Assembly (NCBI GenBank): GCA_000405685.1
Contig: ASPF01000004.1
Span: 1-64,000, forward strand
DNA length: 64,000 bases
From: Candidatus Geocrenenecus sp. JGI 0000106-J15
GTDB lineage: Archaea; Thermoproteota; Nitrososphaeria_A; Caldarchaeales; Wolframiiraptoraceae
Direction of reading: 5' to 3'
This document shows, piece after piece, positions 16,733-25,862 of the stretch. Numbering within the stretch: position 1 is the stretch's first letter; each line of letters opens with the position of its first letter. Under the pieces are notes generated by a model, which had not been told where the DNA came from, ran no database searches, and saw nothing but the letters and a program-made list of their open reading frames with translations. The position numbers and the translations under genes are program-made.

Positions 16733-18114
16733 CTTTTATGAGGCCACATCGTTAACTTTCTAAATATTTCTGGGTTATGTAGGAAGTGTAGATGCGTATA
16801 CATTGCTAGAAGATTCTCCTTCATTACTCCATCATGTAGTCCATCTACTCCATATCCTCTCTCAACTCTAAAAGCAAAATCTACCTTCTCTCTTAGATTT
16901 AGTCGAGAATAATGGAATTCATGACCTATCAAACGTTGGTTAAGATCTGTCAAGGGATTATCTCTAATCGTTGATAGATATACATATCCATGACCCACAG
17001 GTCTTCTACTCATTTCTATCTGACCATCAATTAACCCTATCATCTCATATTCCTCACCGCTAAAGGTCTTAACACTACTCGATAGATAGATTAACCCACC
17101 GCATTCAGCATAGATCTTTAATCCTCCTTCATACTTCTTCTTAATATCATTTTTTAAGGGTTTATTCTTCTCAAGCATCTCAGCATAAACTTCTGGAAAT
17201 CCTCCCCCGATGTAGAGTAGATCTACATCTGGAAGCGATGAATCATTAATCGAGTCGATATAGTATATTTTACCAGCTAGTGCCTCGAGAAACTCTACAT
17301 TTTCAGGATAGTAGAATGAAAATATACTGTCTCTGATAATCCCTATTTTTATACTAGATCTAGCTATAGGATGGGTTTCTCCAGATTCAGGAGGACATAT
17401 TTCCTCTACATTGGAAGCTAGCTTGACCAGGTTATCAACATCAATTTGGCTACTGACTTTTCTTATAATCTGTTTTAACTCTTCTATTTCACTAGTTCTC
17501 TCTGAGGCAGGGATTAATCCTAAATGTCTATACTTCATCTTCTCCTCGATAAGACTATCTCTATAGATGACTCCAACAATCTCTAATTCTTTAAAGTTTT
17601 CTCTTAAAGCATAGATTATCTTTTCTCTTTGTTTTTCATGAGCTATATTATTTAATATTATTCCTCCAATCCTTACTTCTCTATCGAATTCCAAGAATCC
17701 TTTGATTATAGCTAAGAGACCTCTATTAATTCTTTCAGCATCTACTATTAAGACAACTGGTGCTCTAAGAATCTTTGATAACTCTGCTGTACTCCCTCTC
17801 TCTGATACTCCATCTAAGCTATCATAAAGTCCAAAAACACCTTCTATTACGCATATGTCTGCATCCTCGACCGCTTTACAGAAAGATGTAATAATAGTTT
17901 CTTTATTGAACATTATAGAATCGAGATTACGTGAAGACATGGATGAGAAAATGTTATGATATGATGGATCTATAAAATCTGGACCGATCTTGAATGGCTG
18001 TACTTTGTATCCATGTTCTCTAAGCAGATTGATGATAGCGGAAGTAACGAGTGTCTTCCCTATCTTACCGCTAACACCTGAGATGATTATTCTAGGCTTA
18101 TTCATATCTTTCAC
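16729..18114 (-). CDS. CbiA/CobB-family a,c-diamide synthase (DsrN-like)
   Basis: A 461-residue ATP- and glutamine-dependent amidase that converts side-chain carboxylates of tetrapyrroles to amides. The N-terminal domain has GVSGKIGKTLVTSAIINLL and KIGPDFIDPSYH; the C-terminal class I glutaminase domain has the nucleophile Cys in YAECGGLIYL and the later His-bearing PVGHGYVYL and GHEFHYSRL. Its start overlaps the precorrin-2 dehydrogenase stop by 17 nt, and no other cobalamin ring-amidation genes are visible nearby. Next to dsr genes, the likely substrate is siroheme, as for DsrN, though cobyrinate or Ni-sirohydrochlorin is possible. Confidence 0.85.
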   Translation of the reverse strand: MKDMNKPRIIISGVSGKIGKTLVTSAIINLLREHGYKVQPFKIGPDFIDPSYHNIFSSMSSRNLDSIMFNKETIITSFCKAVEDADICVIEGVFGLYDSLDGVSERGSTAELSKILRAPVVLIVDAERINRGLLAIIKGFLEFDREVRIGGIILNNIAHEKQREKIIYALRENFKELEIVGVIYRDSLIEEKMKYRHLGLIPASERTSEIEELKQIIRKVSSQIDVDNLVKLASNVEEICPPESGETHPIARSSIKIGIIRDSIFSFYYPENVEFLEALAGKIYYIDSINDSSLPDVDLLYIGGGFPEVYAEMLEKNKPLKNDIKKKYEGGLKIYAECGGLIYLSSSVKTFSGEEYEMIGLIDGQIEMSRRPVGHGYVYLSTIRDNPLTDLNQRLIGHEFHYSRLNLREKVDFAFRVERGYGVDGLHDGVMKENLLAMYTHLHFLHNPEIFRKLTMWPHKS

Positions 18115-18793
18115 GTCTTCCTAATTCTAAACCATACTCTTTCAATATATCCTCCAATATTTTCTCAACAGAGTATTCATTACCCAATCTCAAGGCATTT
18201 CTCAGATCATCATTATTGAAGACTTCATAGTATATTTTTAGCCTCGTCTCAGGGTTGGAGATACTCCTTCTAACGATCTTCTTAACCTTGTACATTACCT
18301 CTGCTAACTTTATCAATTCTTTTTCTCTACTAAGATATTCTATGACTTTCTGTAATGCTTCTCTTGCAACCATGCTGCTCTTACCTTCAGTAGTTATTGC
18401 AACTCTGAATGGACCGATGGAGGAATCTATTGGTACAACGAGGTCTGTCTTCTCAGCATCATTGGCGAGGTTCAGTAATGCTTTATGTTTTCTAGCAATG
18501 TTCCATATCTTATCGTTGTATTCTTCTGTCTCTAATGTAACCATTACGATGTCTGAGAGTTTGATGTATTCTTCAAGCTTTTCTTCATCAGCTACATCTC
18601 CTTTAACTATTTCTATAAAACCTCTATGGCTAAGCTCTAATATCTTATCATCGAAGCTTCTACTATATACTACGATTCTAGCCCCAGTCTTAGAATACTT
18701 CTCAGCTCTTATCGCTCCTTCTCTTCCACCACCTATGATCAGAATAGTCTTGTCGGATAGATCGATGAAGAACGGCATCCTCATAAACTTCAA
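18098..18793 (-). CDS. Precorrin-2 dehydrogenase/sirohydrochlorin ferrochelatase (CysG-N/Met8 type)
   Basis: A 231-residue enzyme converting precorrin-2 to sirohydrochlorin and possibly inserting iron. The NAD-binding motif is IGGGREGAIRAEKY, then the family's DIVMVTLETEEYN, NLANDAEKTDLVVPIDSSIGPFRVAITTEGKSS. It has the first-domain length only, with no C-terminal methyltransferase; that activity is encoded separately at 26092. It is translationally coupled to the CbiA homologue by overlap, and a possible promoter with TTTTTAAA lies about 30 nt ahead (minus strand). Confidence 0.9.
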   Translation of the reverse strand: MKFMRMPFFIDLSDKTILIIGGGREGAIRAEKYSKTGARIVVYSRSFDDKILELSHRGFIEIVKGDVADEEKLEEYIKLSDIVMVTLETEEYNDKIWNIARKHKALLNLANDAEKTDLVVPIDSSIGPFRVAITTEGKSSMVAREALQKVIEYLSREKELIKLAEVMYKVKKIVRRSISNPETRLKIYYEVFNNDDLRNALRLGNEYSVEKILEDILKEYGLELGRRERYE

Positions 18794-19229
18794 CTAAAGC
18801 TCTAAAAGGACCCTTTAAAAACATTAAGATGCAAGCCTACCTTAAGTATGATTCAAGATAGAAAATAATATGAGACCGTCTAGTTCTAGTGTTTACAACC
18901 TTACTAGCTCTATCTCGCCAGATAGAAGGATCCTTACTCTAAAAAGTTGTTGTAAAACAGCTTTGGTTAATAGACCCACATTGTACTGATTTCTTTCAAG
19001 GATATGTGAGAAAGAATTTAAAGAAAAGTTCTTAAGAGTCTAATGATTAGAGAAGGCTTAACACTAAACTTGGTTGAATTCTCTAGATACTCCAAATCAA
19101 CCCGACTTGGCCCATCCTTTCAACATCATCTTGAGGCTCGTTTCTCTAAGAAGCTTACAAAATAGTCTCCCCGCAGCTACAGATCTACTTAAAGTTTTTA
19201 ATTCGGCAGCCGCATTCTCAGCTCTTGAT
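18794..19229. other. Intergenic stretch with no convincing gene
   Basis: No recognisable gene. A 40-codon frame from ATG 18871 on the plus strand and a minus-strand frame ending in LLSGEIELVRL near 18900 are too short and unlike anything I know. Base composition shifts from A+T-rich to more mixed after about 19120, where it meets the GC-rich glycosylase gene. The frame of that gene stays open upstream to a TTG at 19074, but that extension does not resemble the family. Confidence 0.4.
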
Positions 19230-19775
19230 ATGCAGATTTTCAGGCCTTACATTGACTGGCATATGTCTGCGCAGGTGCTGGATGACCGGAGGCTGGGGAA
19301 GCAGAGGGTGGAGGCGAAGCAGGTCATGATGGCTATTCTACGCAAGATGGGCTTAATAAAAGATGAGAGGCGTGGCTGGCTCAACCATCCAATAGTCCTT
19401 ATGTACTATAATGGTGGCAGACCCCATTTCAAGGATCTCGGCGGCTACTTTAACGCCTGCATTGAGGAGTGGAGACGCCGCGGGATGAGAAGCCAGATCA
19501 GCTTATCTGATATAGAGCATCTGATTTTAGGAGCAGGATCGGCTGAGGGTCATCCATTGACACATGTACACGAGGTAGAGTATCGGAGAGTCCTGATACT
19601 GAAGGAGCCTGAGCATTATCTGAAAGCTTTTCAAAGAGAGGAGATAATCGAGGTTTTCGAGACCGAGCCCGTGTTAATAAGCGGGGTCAACAGCTGGATC
19701 TTCAGGGGTAGTAAGCTTTACGAGTCCAAGCTGAGGAAAGCCATGAAGATTGCTAAACGGCTGGGAATAACATAG
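19230..19775 (+). CDS. Pyrimidine-dimer DNA glycosylase-like protein (Pyr_excise family), GC-rich
   Basis: A 181-residue protein from ATG 19230 that resembles the T4 endonuclease V-type pyrimidine dimer glycosylase family: MQIFRPYIDWHMSAQVLDDRRLGKQRVEAKQ, then WLNHPIVLMYYNGGRPHF and HPLTHVHEVEYRRVL. Such enzymes cut UV-damaged DNA, or act on related base lesions. It differs sharply in base composition from its neighbours: 38 of 60 bases in 19261-19320 are G or C, and CGC, GGC and CTG codons are frequent. This points to recent transfer. It lies next to a decayed gene and a HEPN/MNT module, together forming an accessory patch between siroheme genes. Confidence 0.8.
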   Translation: MQIFRPYIDWHMSAQVLDDRRLGKQRVEAKQVMMAILRKMGLIKDERRGWLNHPIVLMYYNGGRPHFKDLGGYFNACIEEWRRRGMRSQISLSDIEHLILGAGSAEGHPLTHVHEVEYRRVLILKEPEHYLKAFQREEIIEVFETEPVLISGVNSWIFRGSKLYESKLRKAMKIAKRLGIT

Positions 19776-19887
19776 TTGAAGAAGAGATTTAGAGATTGAA
19801 GAATACTCAAAGGAGCCCATCCTTTAGCCTGAACATTTAGAGGGTATGGAAATCAGGCAAGATAAAGTCAACCAAATCTATTAAGAT

Positions 19888-20073
19888 CTACCATGAGAGC
19901 TCAACACTTTCTTTTAACAGATCTCCGACGGTGTCTCCCACGACCGTCGGCTAGTGGATGTATAGCCTGTCTCCACCATTGTTCTCCGCCTCGATAAACT
20001 TCTTCTCGTTATCTCAGGCGCTTCTTCCATATATCATAATCTCGAGAAGCTTCTCTAAGGTGATCGAATGATC
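19888..20073 (-). pseudogene. Remnant of a membrane-bound H+-translocating pyrophosphatase (HppA)
   Basis: Minus-strand translation in one frame gives ...[52 protein letters not shown]-stop. This follows the conserved H+-pyrophosphatase sequence GGAWDNAKKYIE ... [23 protein letters not shown], with Trp changed to TGA and Lys to TAG. The block is the substrate-binding region just before the last membrane helices, so most of the roughly 700-residue gene is gone. The palindrome at 19925-19950 is simply the TVVGDTVG codons. A clear decayed gene; I find no further parts in 20074-20283. Confidence 0.65.
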
Positions 20074-20283
20074 AAGAACAGAGGTTTAAAAATTATGAAG
20101 AGATGCGTTAGAGCTTACAGTAGAGGATGTTAACATCTTCTAGATACAGCGGAGAAGAATTAGGCTGAAGACATGATGAGAGGGATTTAACTATAGTTAA
20201 TATGGTTAATGCTCTCAGCAAGGGGAGAGCTGTCATAGAGTAGAATATATATCTAGCTTTCATCAACACCTCATTGAGATAGA

Positions 20284-20670
20284 TTGAGTTTTGAAGAAGT
20301 AGGACTGCTTAAAGAGAGAGCTCAAATGTTTCTGGAGAATGCAAAACGTCTAATAGAAGAAGGAGTCTATGACCTAGCAGCATTTAACATAGAGCAGTAC
20401 TGTCAGCTATTTTTGAAGTATAAGCTCTTGATACAAACGGGTACTTATCCAAGAACCCATTCCTTGACACGACTTGTGAATGAACTCTCAAAACTAGCTT
20501 CAACGCTTAGTGTACTAATCAATAAAGAAGAATATCTACTAATGTTGACGAAGATCGAAGATGCATACATTGGTTCAAGATATCTTCCAAGAAGATATAG
20601 CAGAATAGAGGTGGAGGCGATGATGAGATTTGTAGTTGAAGTGGTGAAACCGCTTGTCGAGAAGATCTAG
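20284..20670 (+). CDS. HEPN-domain protein of a HEPN/MNT module (pair 1)
   Basis: A 128-residue all-helical HEPN protein starting at TTG. It has the family features: LLKERAQMFLENAKRLIEEGVYDLAAFNIEQ, LFLKYKLL, and the motif YPRTHSLTRLVNEL with Arg and His, then AYIGSRYLPRRYS. HEPN proteins are often RNases and act as the toxin paired with a minimal nucleotidyltransferase antitoxin. The gene overlaps the MNT gene by 17 nt, the usual arrangement. It lies in the accessory patch after the pyrophosphatase remnant. Confidence 0.85.
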   Translation: MSFEEVGLLKERAQMFLENAKRLIEEGVYDLAAFNIEQYCQLFLKYKLLIQTGTYPRTHSLTRLVNELSKLASTLSVLINKEEYLLMLTKIEDAYIGSRYLPRRYSRIEVEAMMRFVVEVVKPLVEKI

Positions 20671-21007
20671 CTTCGACATCTATATAGAGGGGGGAAGACG
20701 TTTAAACTATCTCTTCAACAATCTAAGAAGAATCCTCGTAGATGTTAAGCATGAGATACAGTTGTTACTACCAGGGTCAGATGTATACTTGTTCGGTTCT
20801 GCAGCTAGAGGTAGATATACTGCTTTAAGCGACATAGACATACTAATCATATCAGATATAGAAGATCTAGAGCAGATCAGTAAGATAAAAGCCTCCCTTA
20901 AACGAAAATATCTAGGATATCCATTTGAATTCCACATAGTTAACAAGCCGACCTATGATAAATGGTATAAGAGGTTTTTATCAGAAGAAGAATTAATAAA
21001 AATCTAG
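20654..21007 (+). CDS. Minimal nucleotidyltransferase (MNT) of HEPN/MNT pair 1
   Basis: A 117-residue DNA-polymerase-beta-type nucleotidyltransferase. The catalytic motif is FGSAARGRYTALSDIDILII (GSxxRG...SDxD), then a third acidic position in YPFEFHIVNK. It starts at TTG within the end of the HEPN gene, so the two are translated together. In characterised systems the MNT neutralises its HEPN partner by AMPylation; whether that holds here is inference. A 9-bp inverted repeat follows at 21048-21068. Confidence 0.85.
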   Translation: MSRRSSFDIYIEGGRRLNYLFNNLRRILVDVKHEIQLLLPGSDVYLFGSAARGRYTALSDIDILIISDIEDLEQISKIKASLKRKYLGYPFEFHIVNKPTYDKWYKRFLSEEELIKI

Positions 21008-21047
21008 ATGAGAGCCCTAGAGCAAGAAAGACTATCTAGTTAAACTT

Positions 21048-21068
21048 TTTCCATAATACTTATGGAAA
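21048..21068. repeat. Inverted repeat downstream of HEPN/MNT pair 1
   Basis: TTTCCATAA-TAC-TTATGGAAA: a perfect 9-bp inverted repeat with a 3-base centre, 40 nt after the MNT stop. It could be a protein-binding palindrome or a weak transcription-ending hairpin. No partner copy is seen elsewhere in the window. The rest of 21008-21426 shows no gene. Confidence 0.5.
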
Positions 21069-21426
21069 TCTAGATATCTTATGTCTAGCTTTACTCTTCT
21101 TCAAAACGATTAATACCTACTTAAGTTCTACAGTCTATTTCTACATCTTCTCTGTTAATGATCTTTTCACATCCATCAAGGTATATAAAACAAGACAATT
21201 TAACTTCAAGATAAAATACTCTTAAATCTAAACTTGTAAAATTTTGACGCTTCATAGATTTCTGAGAGCCCCTCTAGAAGGTATCTTCCATGGTTGATAA
21301 TCATGTAGAAGATCAAGTATAGAAGCTTAGCAACATTGACTAGGTTTCTTTTAAAAGTAAACCCAGATGTATAAGTTTAATTATACAAGAATAGTAGATT
21401 ATGTATAGATTTGGAGGTAATGTAGA

Positions 21427-22455
21427 TTGATGAATCTACGTGAATCCATGAAAAGTGATTTCCCCTCCGTTAGGTTAAGAAGGCTTAGAAAGAATAGTAG
21501 TATTAGAGATCTGGTTGCTGAAGTAAAGATTGATTCATCATCTCTAATAATGCCCTTGTTTGTGAAGGAAGGGCTCGATGGACGTGAATCTATTGATGGT
21601 ATGCCTGGACAGGAAAGGTTATCTATTAAAGAATTGTTAAAAGAAGTAAGCGAGTTACTAGACCTGGGAGTAAAAGCAATTCTCTTATTTGGTATACCCT
21701 TGAAGAAAGATGAGTTTGGATCTTCTGCATATGATAAAGATGGAGTTGTACAAAGAGCTGTCAAGGAGGTTAAGAAGAATTTTGGAGAAGAAGTTACTGT
21801 GATTACAGATGTTTGTTTATGCCAGTATACTAGTCATGGCCACTGTGGAATCCTCTTAGAGAAAGACATGCAGAAGATCATTGAAAATGATAAGACGATT
21901 GAGGCTTTAGCTAAGATTGCTCTAAGTCATGCTGAAGCTGGAGCTGATATCGTGGCCCCTTCAGATATGATGGATGGAAGAGTAGGAGCGATAAGGAGAG
22001 CTCTAGAGGATGCTGGATATACTAACACAGCGATAATGTCTTATTCAGTCAAGTATGCTTCAAGTCTCTATGGTCCTTTCAGGTCTGCCGCCTACTCAAA
22101 GCCAGCCTTTGGCGATAGGAGAATCTACCAGATGGATCCAAGAAATGTCAGGGAAGCTCTTAGAGAAGTTGAACTAGATATATCTGAAGGTGCAGATATA
22201 GTCATGGTTAAGCCGGCATCATGGTATCTAGATATAATATCTCTCATCAAAGACAACTTTAATGTTCCAGTTGCAGCTTATTCTGTTAGCGGTGAATATA
22301 CTATGATTAAACTTATAGCTGAGAAGGGCTTGATAGATGAGAAGCAGGCTGTATGGGAGCAACTACACTCCATAAAAAGAGCAGGAGCAGACATGATAAT
22401 CACATACTATGCTAAAGAATATGCTAAATGGACTAGAGACGGAATTCTAAGTTAA
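21427..22455 (+). CDS. hemB: Delta-aminolevulinic acid dehydratase (porphobilinogen synthase)
   Basis: Condenses two 5-aminolevulinates to porphobilinogen. It has 342 residues, with the zinc-site pattern [16 protein letters not shown] (Cys-Cys-Cys), so it is a zinc-dependent type. The Schiff-base lysines lie in [16 protein letters not shown] and [18 protein letters not shown] at 21413-21418 is 8 nt before TTG 21427 and 11 nt before ATG 21430; either may be the start. It stands alone between two empty stretches and is the second step after hemA/hemL. Confidence 0.95.
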   Translation: MMNLRESMKSDFPSVRLRRLRKNSSIRDLVAEVKIDSSSLIMPLFVKEGLDGRESIDGMPGQERLSIKELLKEVSELLDLGVKAILLFGIPLKKDEFGSSAYDKDGVVQRAVKEVKKNFGEEVTVITDVCLCQYTSHGHCGILLEKDMQKIIENDKTIEALAKIALSHAEAGADIVAPSDMMDGRVGAIRRALEDAGYTNTAIMSYSVKYASSLYGPFRSAAYSKPAFGDRRIYQMDPRNVREALREVELDISEGADIVMVKPASWYLDIISLIKDNFNVPVAAYSVSGEYTMIKLIAEKGLIDEKQAVWEQLHSIKRAGADMIITYYAKEYAKWTRDGILS

Positions 22456-22867
22456 GTAGAAATATAGAAAATTTCAACTCAGCTCAATTCTCCTCAACGA
22501 GCTCACAGAGGGCATTCAGGTACTCCTAGCCCCCCTCTTCAATCGACATAACACTATGGATAACTCTAGTTTTATAGATCTTTACTTTCTACAGGGATTA
22601 TTGTATCAAGTCTCTTCCTAATTCTCGGAGAACTCTTTGAATAAGATTTCACGCTATCCGTTACCTACATATTTGATTAACTATATCTCTTGTATAGTTT
22701 TGTAGAATCATCATCAGTACAAGTGAAGTTGATTGATGTAGTAAGGATCTAGCTTCTATCCATTGAATTGTTCAGGTCTAGTTCAAGGGATCCGGCTTAG
22801 GAATCTATACACTAAATCTTAAAGGAAAAACATTTTAGGATATTAGAGTTAGTATCTAAAGAAGGAT
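22456..22867. other. Intergenic stretch with a possible short coding remnant
   Basis: No intact gene. On the minus strand at 22484-22549 an ATG is followed by M-S-I-E-E-G-G-stop-E-Y-L-N-A-L-C-E-L-V-E-E-N-stop, which looks protein-like apart from the internal stop and is more G+C-rich than its surroundings; it may be a fragment of a lost gene. Nothing else stands out; the last 60 bases should contain the hemL promoter. Confidence 0.3.
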
Positions 22868-24142
22868 ATGGGTTCCTTTGAATTATATGAGAGAGCAAAG
22901 AAAGTTATTCCTGGAGGGGTTAATAGCCCTGTAAGAGCTTATGAACCTTATCCATTTTTTGTGAAGAAAGGTTTGGGTTCAAGGATTTACGATGTAGACG
23001 ATAAGGAATATGTTGATTATGTCATGGGTTATGGTGCGTTATTGTTTGGGCATGCTCCTAGGATGCTTATAGAGAGATTAAAGAAGATAGTTGAAGATGG
23101 TATTCTATACGGTGCACCAACAGAAGAAGAAGTATTATTAGCTGAGAAGATCCGAGAACTCTACCCATCCATCGAGATGGTTAGGCTTGCTAATAGTGGC
23201 TTGGAAGCAACAATGCATGCGGTTAGATTAGCGAGAGGATACACTGGTAGGAGGAAGATACTGAAATTTGAAGGATGCTTCCACGGTTCCCATGATTCTG
23301 TATTAGTTAAAGCAGGCTCCGGAGCTTTAACTTTTGGAGTACCTTCAAGTTATGGTGTGCTGGAAGACTTAGCTAAGCATACCCTTGTATCAAGATTTAA
23401 TGATATAGAATTGACTGAGAAGATCGTTAGAGAAAATCGAGATGATCTTGCAGCCATAATTACTGAGCCTGTAGCGGTAAATGTTGGATTAATCAAGCCA
23501 AAGATAGATTTCCTAAAAGCTCTTAGAGAACTTGCAGACTATTCTGGGGCAGTATTGATATTTGATGAGGTAGTAACAGGATTCAGGCTTTCTCCTGGTG
23601 GCGCACAGCAATACTACGGAATAAAAGCTGATTTAACAACTCTTGGTAAAGTGTTAGGTGGAGGTCTACCTATATCTGCTTTTGGTGGAAGAAAAGATAT
23701 AATGAAGAATCTTGCACCAGCTGGTAAGGTTTATGCCTCTGGAACATATAGTGGAAACCCATTATCTACGAAGGCAGCTTTAACCGTGCTAGATTATATA
23801 AAAGAAAATCCAACCATTTACCCTGAGATGAGAAGGAAAGTAGAGAAAATGTGTAAGAGTATAGAGGAGATCGCCTCTGGTAAATCTTTAAAGATAACTG
23901 TGAATTATATTGAGTCAATGTTCCAGATATTCTTCACTGATACTGAGATCTTAAGCTACGATGATGTAAAGAAATCAAATATAGAATTCTTTAAACAATA
24001 TTTCAACCACATGTTAAAGAATGGTGTATTCATTCCTCCAAGCCAGTTTGAAACATGCTTCCTCTCAACAGCACATACAGATAACGATATAGAATTAACA
24101 ATAAATTCTATTGAGAGTTCTCTTTCTCAGATAAAAAGATGA
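22868..24142 (+). CDS. hemL: Glutamate-1-semialdehyde 2,1-aminomutase
   Basis: PLP enzyme producing 5-aminolevulinate. It has 424 residues with GGVNSPVRAYEPYPFF at the start, the GSA-type LANSGLEATMHAVRLAR, FEGCFHGSHDSVLVKAGSG, LIFDEVVTGFR and PLP lysine in TTLGKVLGGGLPISAFGG, all diagnostic of GSA aminomutase against other class III aminotransferases. Its stop overlaps the hemC start (ATGA), showing coupled expression. Confidence 0.95.
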   Translation: MGSFELYERAKKVIPGGVNSPVRAYEPYPFFVKKGLGSRIYDVDDKEYVDYVMGYGALLFGHAPRMLIERLKKIVEDGILYGAPTEEEVLLAEKIRELYPSIEMVRLANSGLEATMHAVRLARGYTGRRKILKFEGCFHGSHDSVLVKAGSGALTFGVPSSYGVLEDLAKHTLVSRFNDIELTEKIVRENRDDLAAIITEPVAVNVGLIKPKIDFLKALRELADYSGAVLIFDEVVTGFRLSPGGAQQYYGIKADLTTLGKVLGGGLPISAFGGRKDIMKNLAPAGKVYASGTYSGNPLSTKAALTVLDYIKENPTIYPEMRRKVEKMCKSIEEIASGKSLKITVNYIESMFQIFFTDTEILSYDDVKKSNIEFFKQYFNHMLKNGVFIPPSQFETCFLSTAHTDNDIELTINSIESSLSQIKR

Positions 24143-25062
24143 AGCTTAGAGTAGGAACTCGAGGTAGCCAGCTTTCACTTATCCAAACGATGGAAGTAAT
24201 TGATAAACTAAAAACCAAGTTCCCAGAGATAGAATATGAAATAAAGATTATAAAAACTAGAGGAGATATAGATCTGGAAACTCCACTCTACATGATTCCT
24301 CAGAAAGGCATATTTGAGAAAGAGATAGACCAGGCTCTACTAAGAAGAGAGATAGACTTCGCTGTTCACAGTATGAAGGATTATCCAACCAAGCTACCCT
24401 ACGAGCTCGTTATAGCTGCTGTGCCAGAGAGATGCAGCCCTTACGATGTATTCATTTCTAGAGATAGTTTAAGCTTAAACGATCTACCTAGAAATAGCAT
24501 TGTAGGTACGAGTAGTCTTAGAAGAGAATCCTTCATAAAATATATTAGAAATGACTTAGAGATAATTCCAGTTCGAGGAAATGTTGAAACAAGAATCCAG
24601 AAGATGCTTAGAGGAGATGTTGATGCTTTAATTCTAGCGGAGGCAGGATTAGAAAGGATCGGGGAGAAGATAAAGTATGAAAGACTGTCTATCGAGGATT
24701 TCACTCCTGCCGCTGGTCAGGGAGCATTAGCTGTAGTAGCTAGGAGGAATGATCAAGAATTAATTAAAATCCTCCAGAGTGTAAATCATTACAAGAGTTG
24801 GGTTGAGACAATGACTGAACGTAATATTATCTCTCTACTAGATGTTGGATGTAAGACACCCATCGGGGTATACGTTGAAATGAGTATAGATGGATTAAAC
24901 ATAGCTATCTCAACTGTATCAACAGACTATTCCAAGAAAGTACACATACAGACATTCAGCAAAGACATCGATATCTCGAGAGCATCAATAGATGCAGTTA
25001 GATTGTTCAAGGAGAAGGGTGGGCTAGAGATCTTAAACGCTTGGAGAAGAATCTACGATTAG
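24139..25062 (+). CDS. hemC: Porphobilinogen deaminase (hydroxymethylbilane synthase)
   Basis: Joins four porphobilinogens. The 307 residues start MKLRVGTRGSQLSLIQT and include FAVHSMKDYPTKLP, SSLRRESFI, PVRGNVETRIQKM, FTPAAGQGALAV, and LLDVGCKTPIGV, where the Cys holds the dipyrromethane cofactor. It is coupled to hemL by a 4-nt overlap. Its end is followed after 71 nt by a HEPN/MNT module that separates it from cobA and hemD. Confidence 0.95.
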   Translation: MKLRVGTRGSQLSLIQTMEVIDKLKTKFPEIEYEIKIIKTRGDIDLETPLYMIPQKGIFEKEIDQALLRREIDFAVHSMKDYPTKLPYELVIAAVPERCSPYDVFISRDSLSLNDLPRNSIVGTSSLRRESFIKYIRNDLEIIPVRGNVETRIQKMLRGDVDALILAEAGLERIGEKIKYERLSIEDFTPAAGQGALAVVARRNDQELIKILQSVNHYKSWVETMTERNIISLLDVGCKTPIGVYVEMSIDGLNIAISTVSTDYSKKVHIQTFSKDIDISRASIDAVRLFKEKGGLEILNAWRRIYD

Positions 25063-25133
25063 GTAGATTCACTTAGGCAACATCTAGATTAACAGCTTAA
25101 ATATTATTGCCTGATATCTAATTATGGTCATAT

Positions 25134-25541
25134 TTGATTGATGATGAAGAATATAGAAGATGGATAGAGATGTCAAAACGGACATTGCATTCAGCGGAAG
25201 GTGATATAGAAAGAGAGGACCATAATTGGGCATGCTTTAAAGCTCATCAAGCTGCAGAATACGCTGTGAAAGCCCTCCTACATGGTCTAGGATTAGCGCC
25301 AAAAGGTCGTAGCATTTCCTTGCTAACACGTAGCATACCACGAGAGCTGGATCCTGATGAAATCTTGGACCTTGCTAAAACTCTAGACAAACACTACATA
25401 CCGACAAGATATCCGAATGCTTGGAGCGAAGGTATTCCTACCGATTACTATACTTTAAAAGATTCTAGACAAGCAGTTTCATATGCATCCAAGATAATTA
25501 ATTGGGTTGAGGAGAAATGGAAGTTATTAAGGAAAGAATAA
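25134..25541 (+). CDS. HEPN-domain protein of HEPN/MNT pair 2, lacking the usual His
   Basis: A 135-residue HEPN protein from TTG 25134. The helix pattern MSKRTLHSAEGDIEREDHNWACFKAHQAAEYAVKALLHGLG is typical of HEPN proteins paired with nucleotidyltransferases. In most relatives the next helix starts G-H-S; here it is GRSISLLTRSIP, an Arg in place of the His that belongs to the RNase motif (one base, CAT to CGT). The partner is frameshifted, so the whole module may be decaying. Its 3' end overlaps the partner's ATG at 25517. Confidence 0.8.
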   Translation: MIDDEEYRRWIEMSKRTLHSAEGDIEREDHNWACFKAHQAAEYAVKALLHGLGLAPKGRSISLLTRSIPRELDPDEILDLAKTLDKHYIPTRYPNAWSEGIPTDYYTLKDSRQAVSYASKIINWVEEKWKLLRKE

Positions 25542-25862
25542 AGCAGAGAGAAAATAATCAGAGAAGTAAGAAGATGGGTTGAAAGCATACAGTTCACTGT
25601 CACAGCAGTCATTATAGGGTCTTATGCAAGAGGTGACTTTAATGTATGGAGCGACGTTGACGTACTATTGATCTCAGATTGTTTTCTAGAAAATCCCTTA
25701 GGGAGGCTAAGACAGATAGATCCTCTGCCTGGTGTCGAGGCCATACCCTTAAGGATAGATGAGTTTAGAAAGCTAAGAGAAAAGAAAAATCTTATAGCTG
25801 TTGAAGCAGACACTACAGGCATAGTTATAAGAGATGATCTTGGAATCTTTAGTCATAAATGA
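25517..25862 (+). pseudogene. MNT nucleotidyltransferase of pair 2, frameshifted in an A-run
   Basis: ATG 25517 opens M-E-V-I-K-E-R-I-K-Q-R-E in one frame, which soon stops. From about 25551 another frame continues K-I-I-R-E-V-R-R-W-V-E-S-I, then the complete catalytic motif GSYARGDFNVWSDVDVLLI and runs to TGA at 25860-25862. The second frame has no ATG, GTG or TTG before the catalytic motif. Restoring one A to the run AAAA at 25551-25554 joins the two smoothly. So this is either a one-base deletion, a read error, or a slippage site. The C-terminal region appears intact. Confidence 0.75.

Noticed and set aside
18871..18993. A 40-codon plus-strand frame (MRPSSSSVYNLTSSISPD...).
   Set aside because: Low-complexity start, no ribosome site and no similarity; likely chance.
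19925..19950. Perfect 8-bp inverted repeat (CCGACGGT...ACCGTCGG) resembling a terminator or operator.
   Set aside because: It falls in the TVVGDTVG codons of the pyrophosphatase remnant; the repeat comes from the repeated amino-acid motif.
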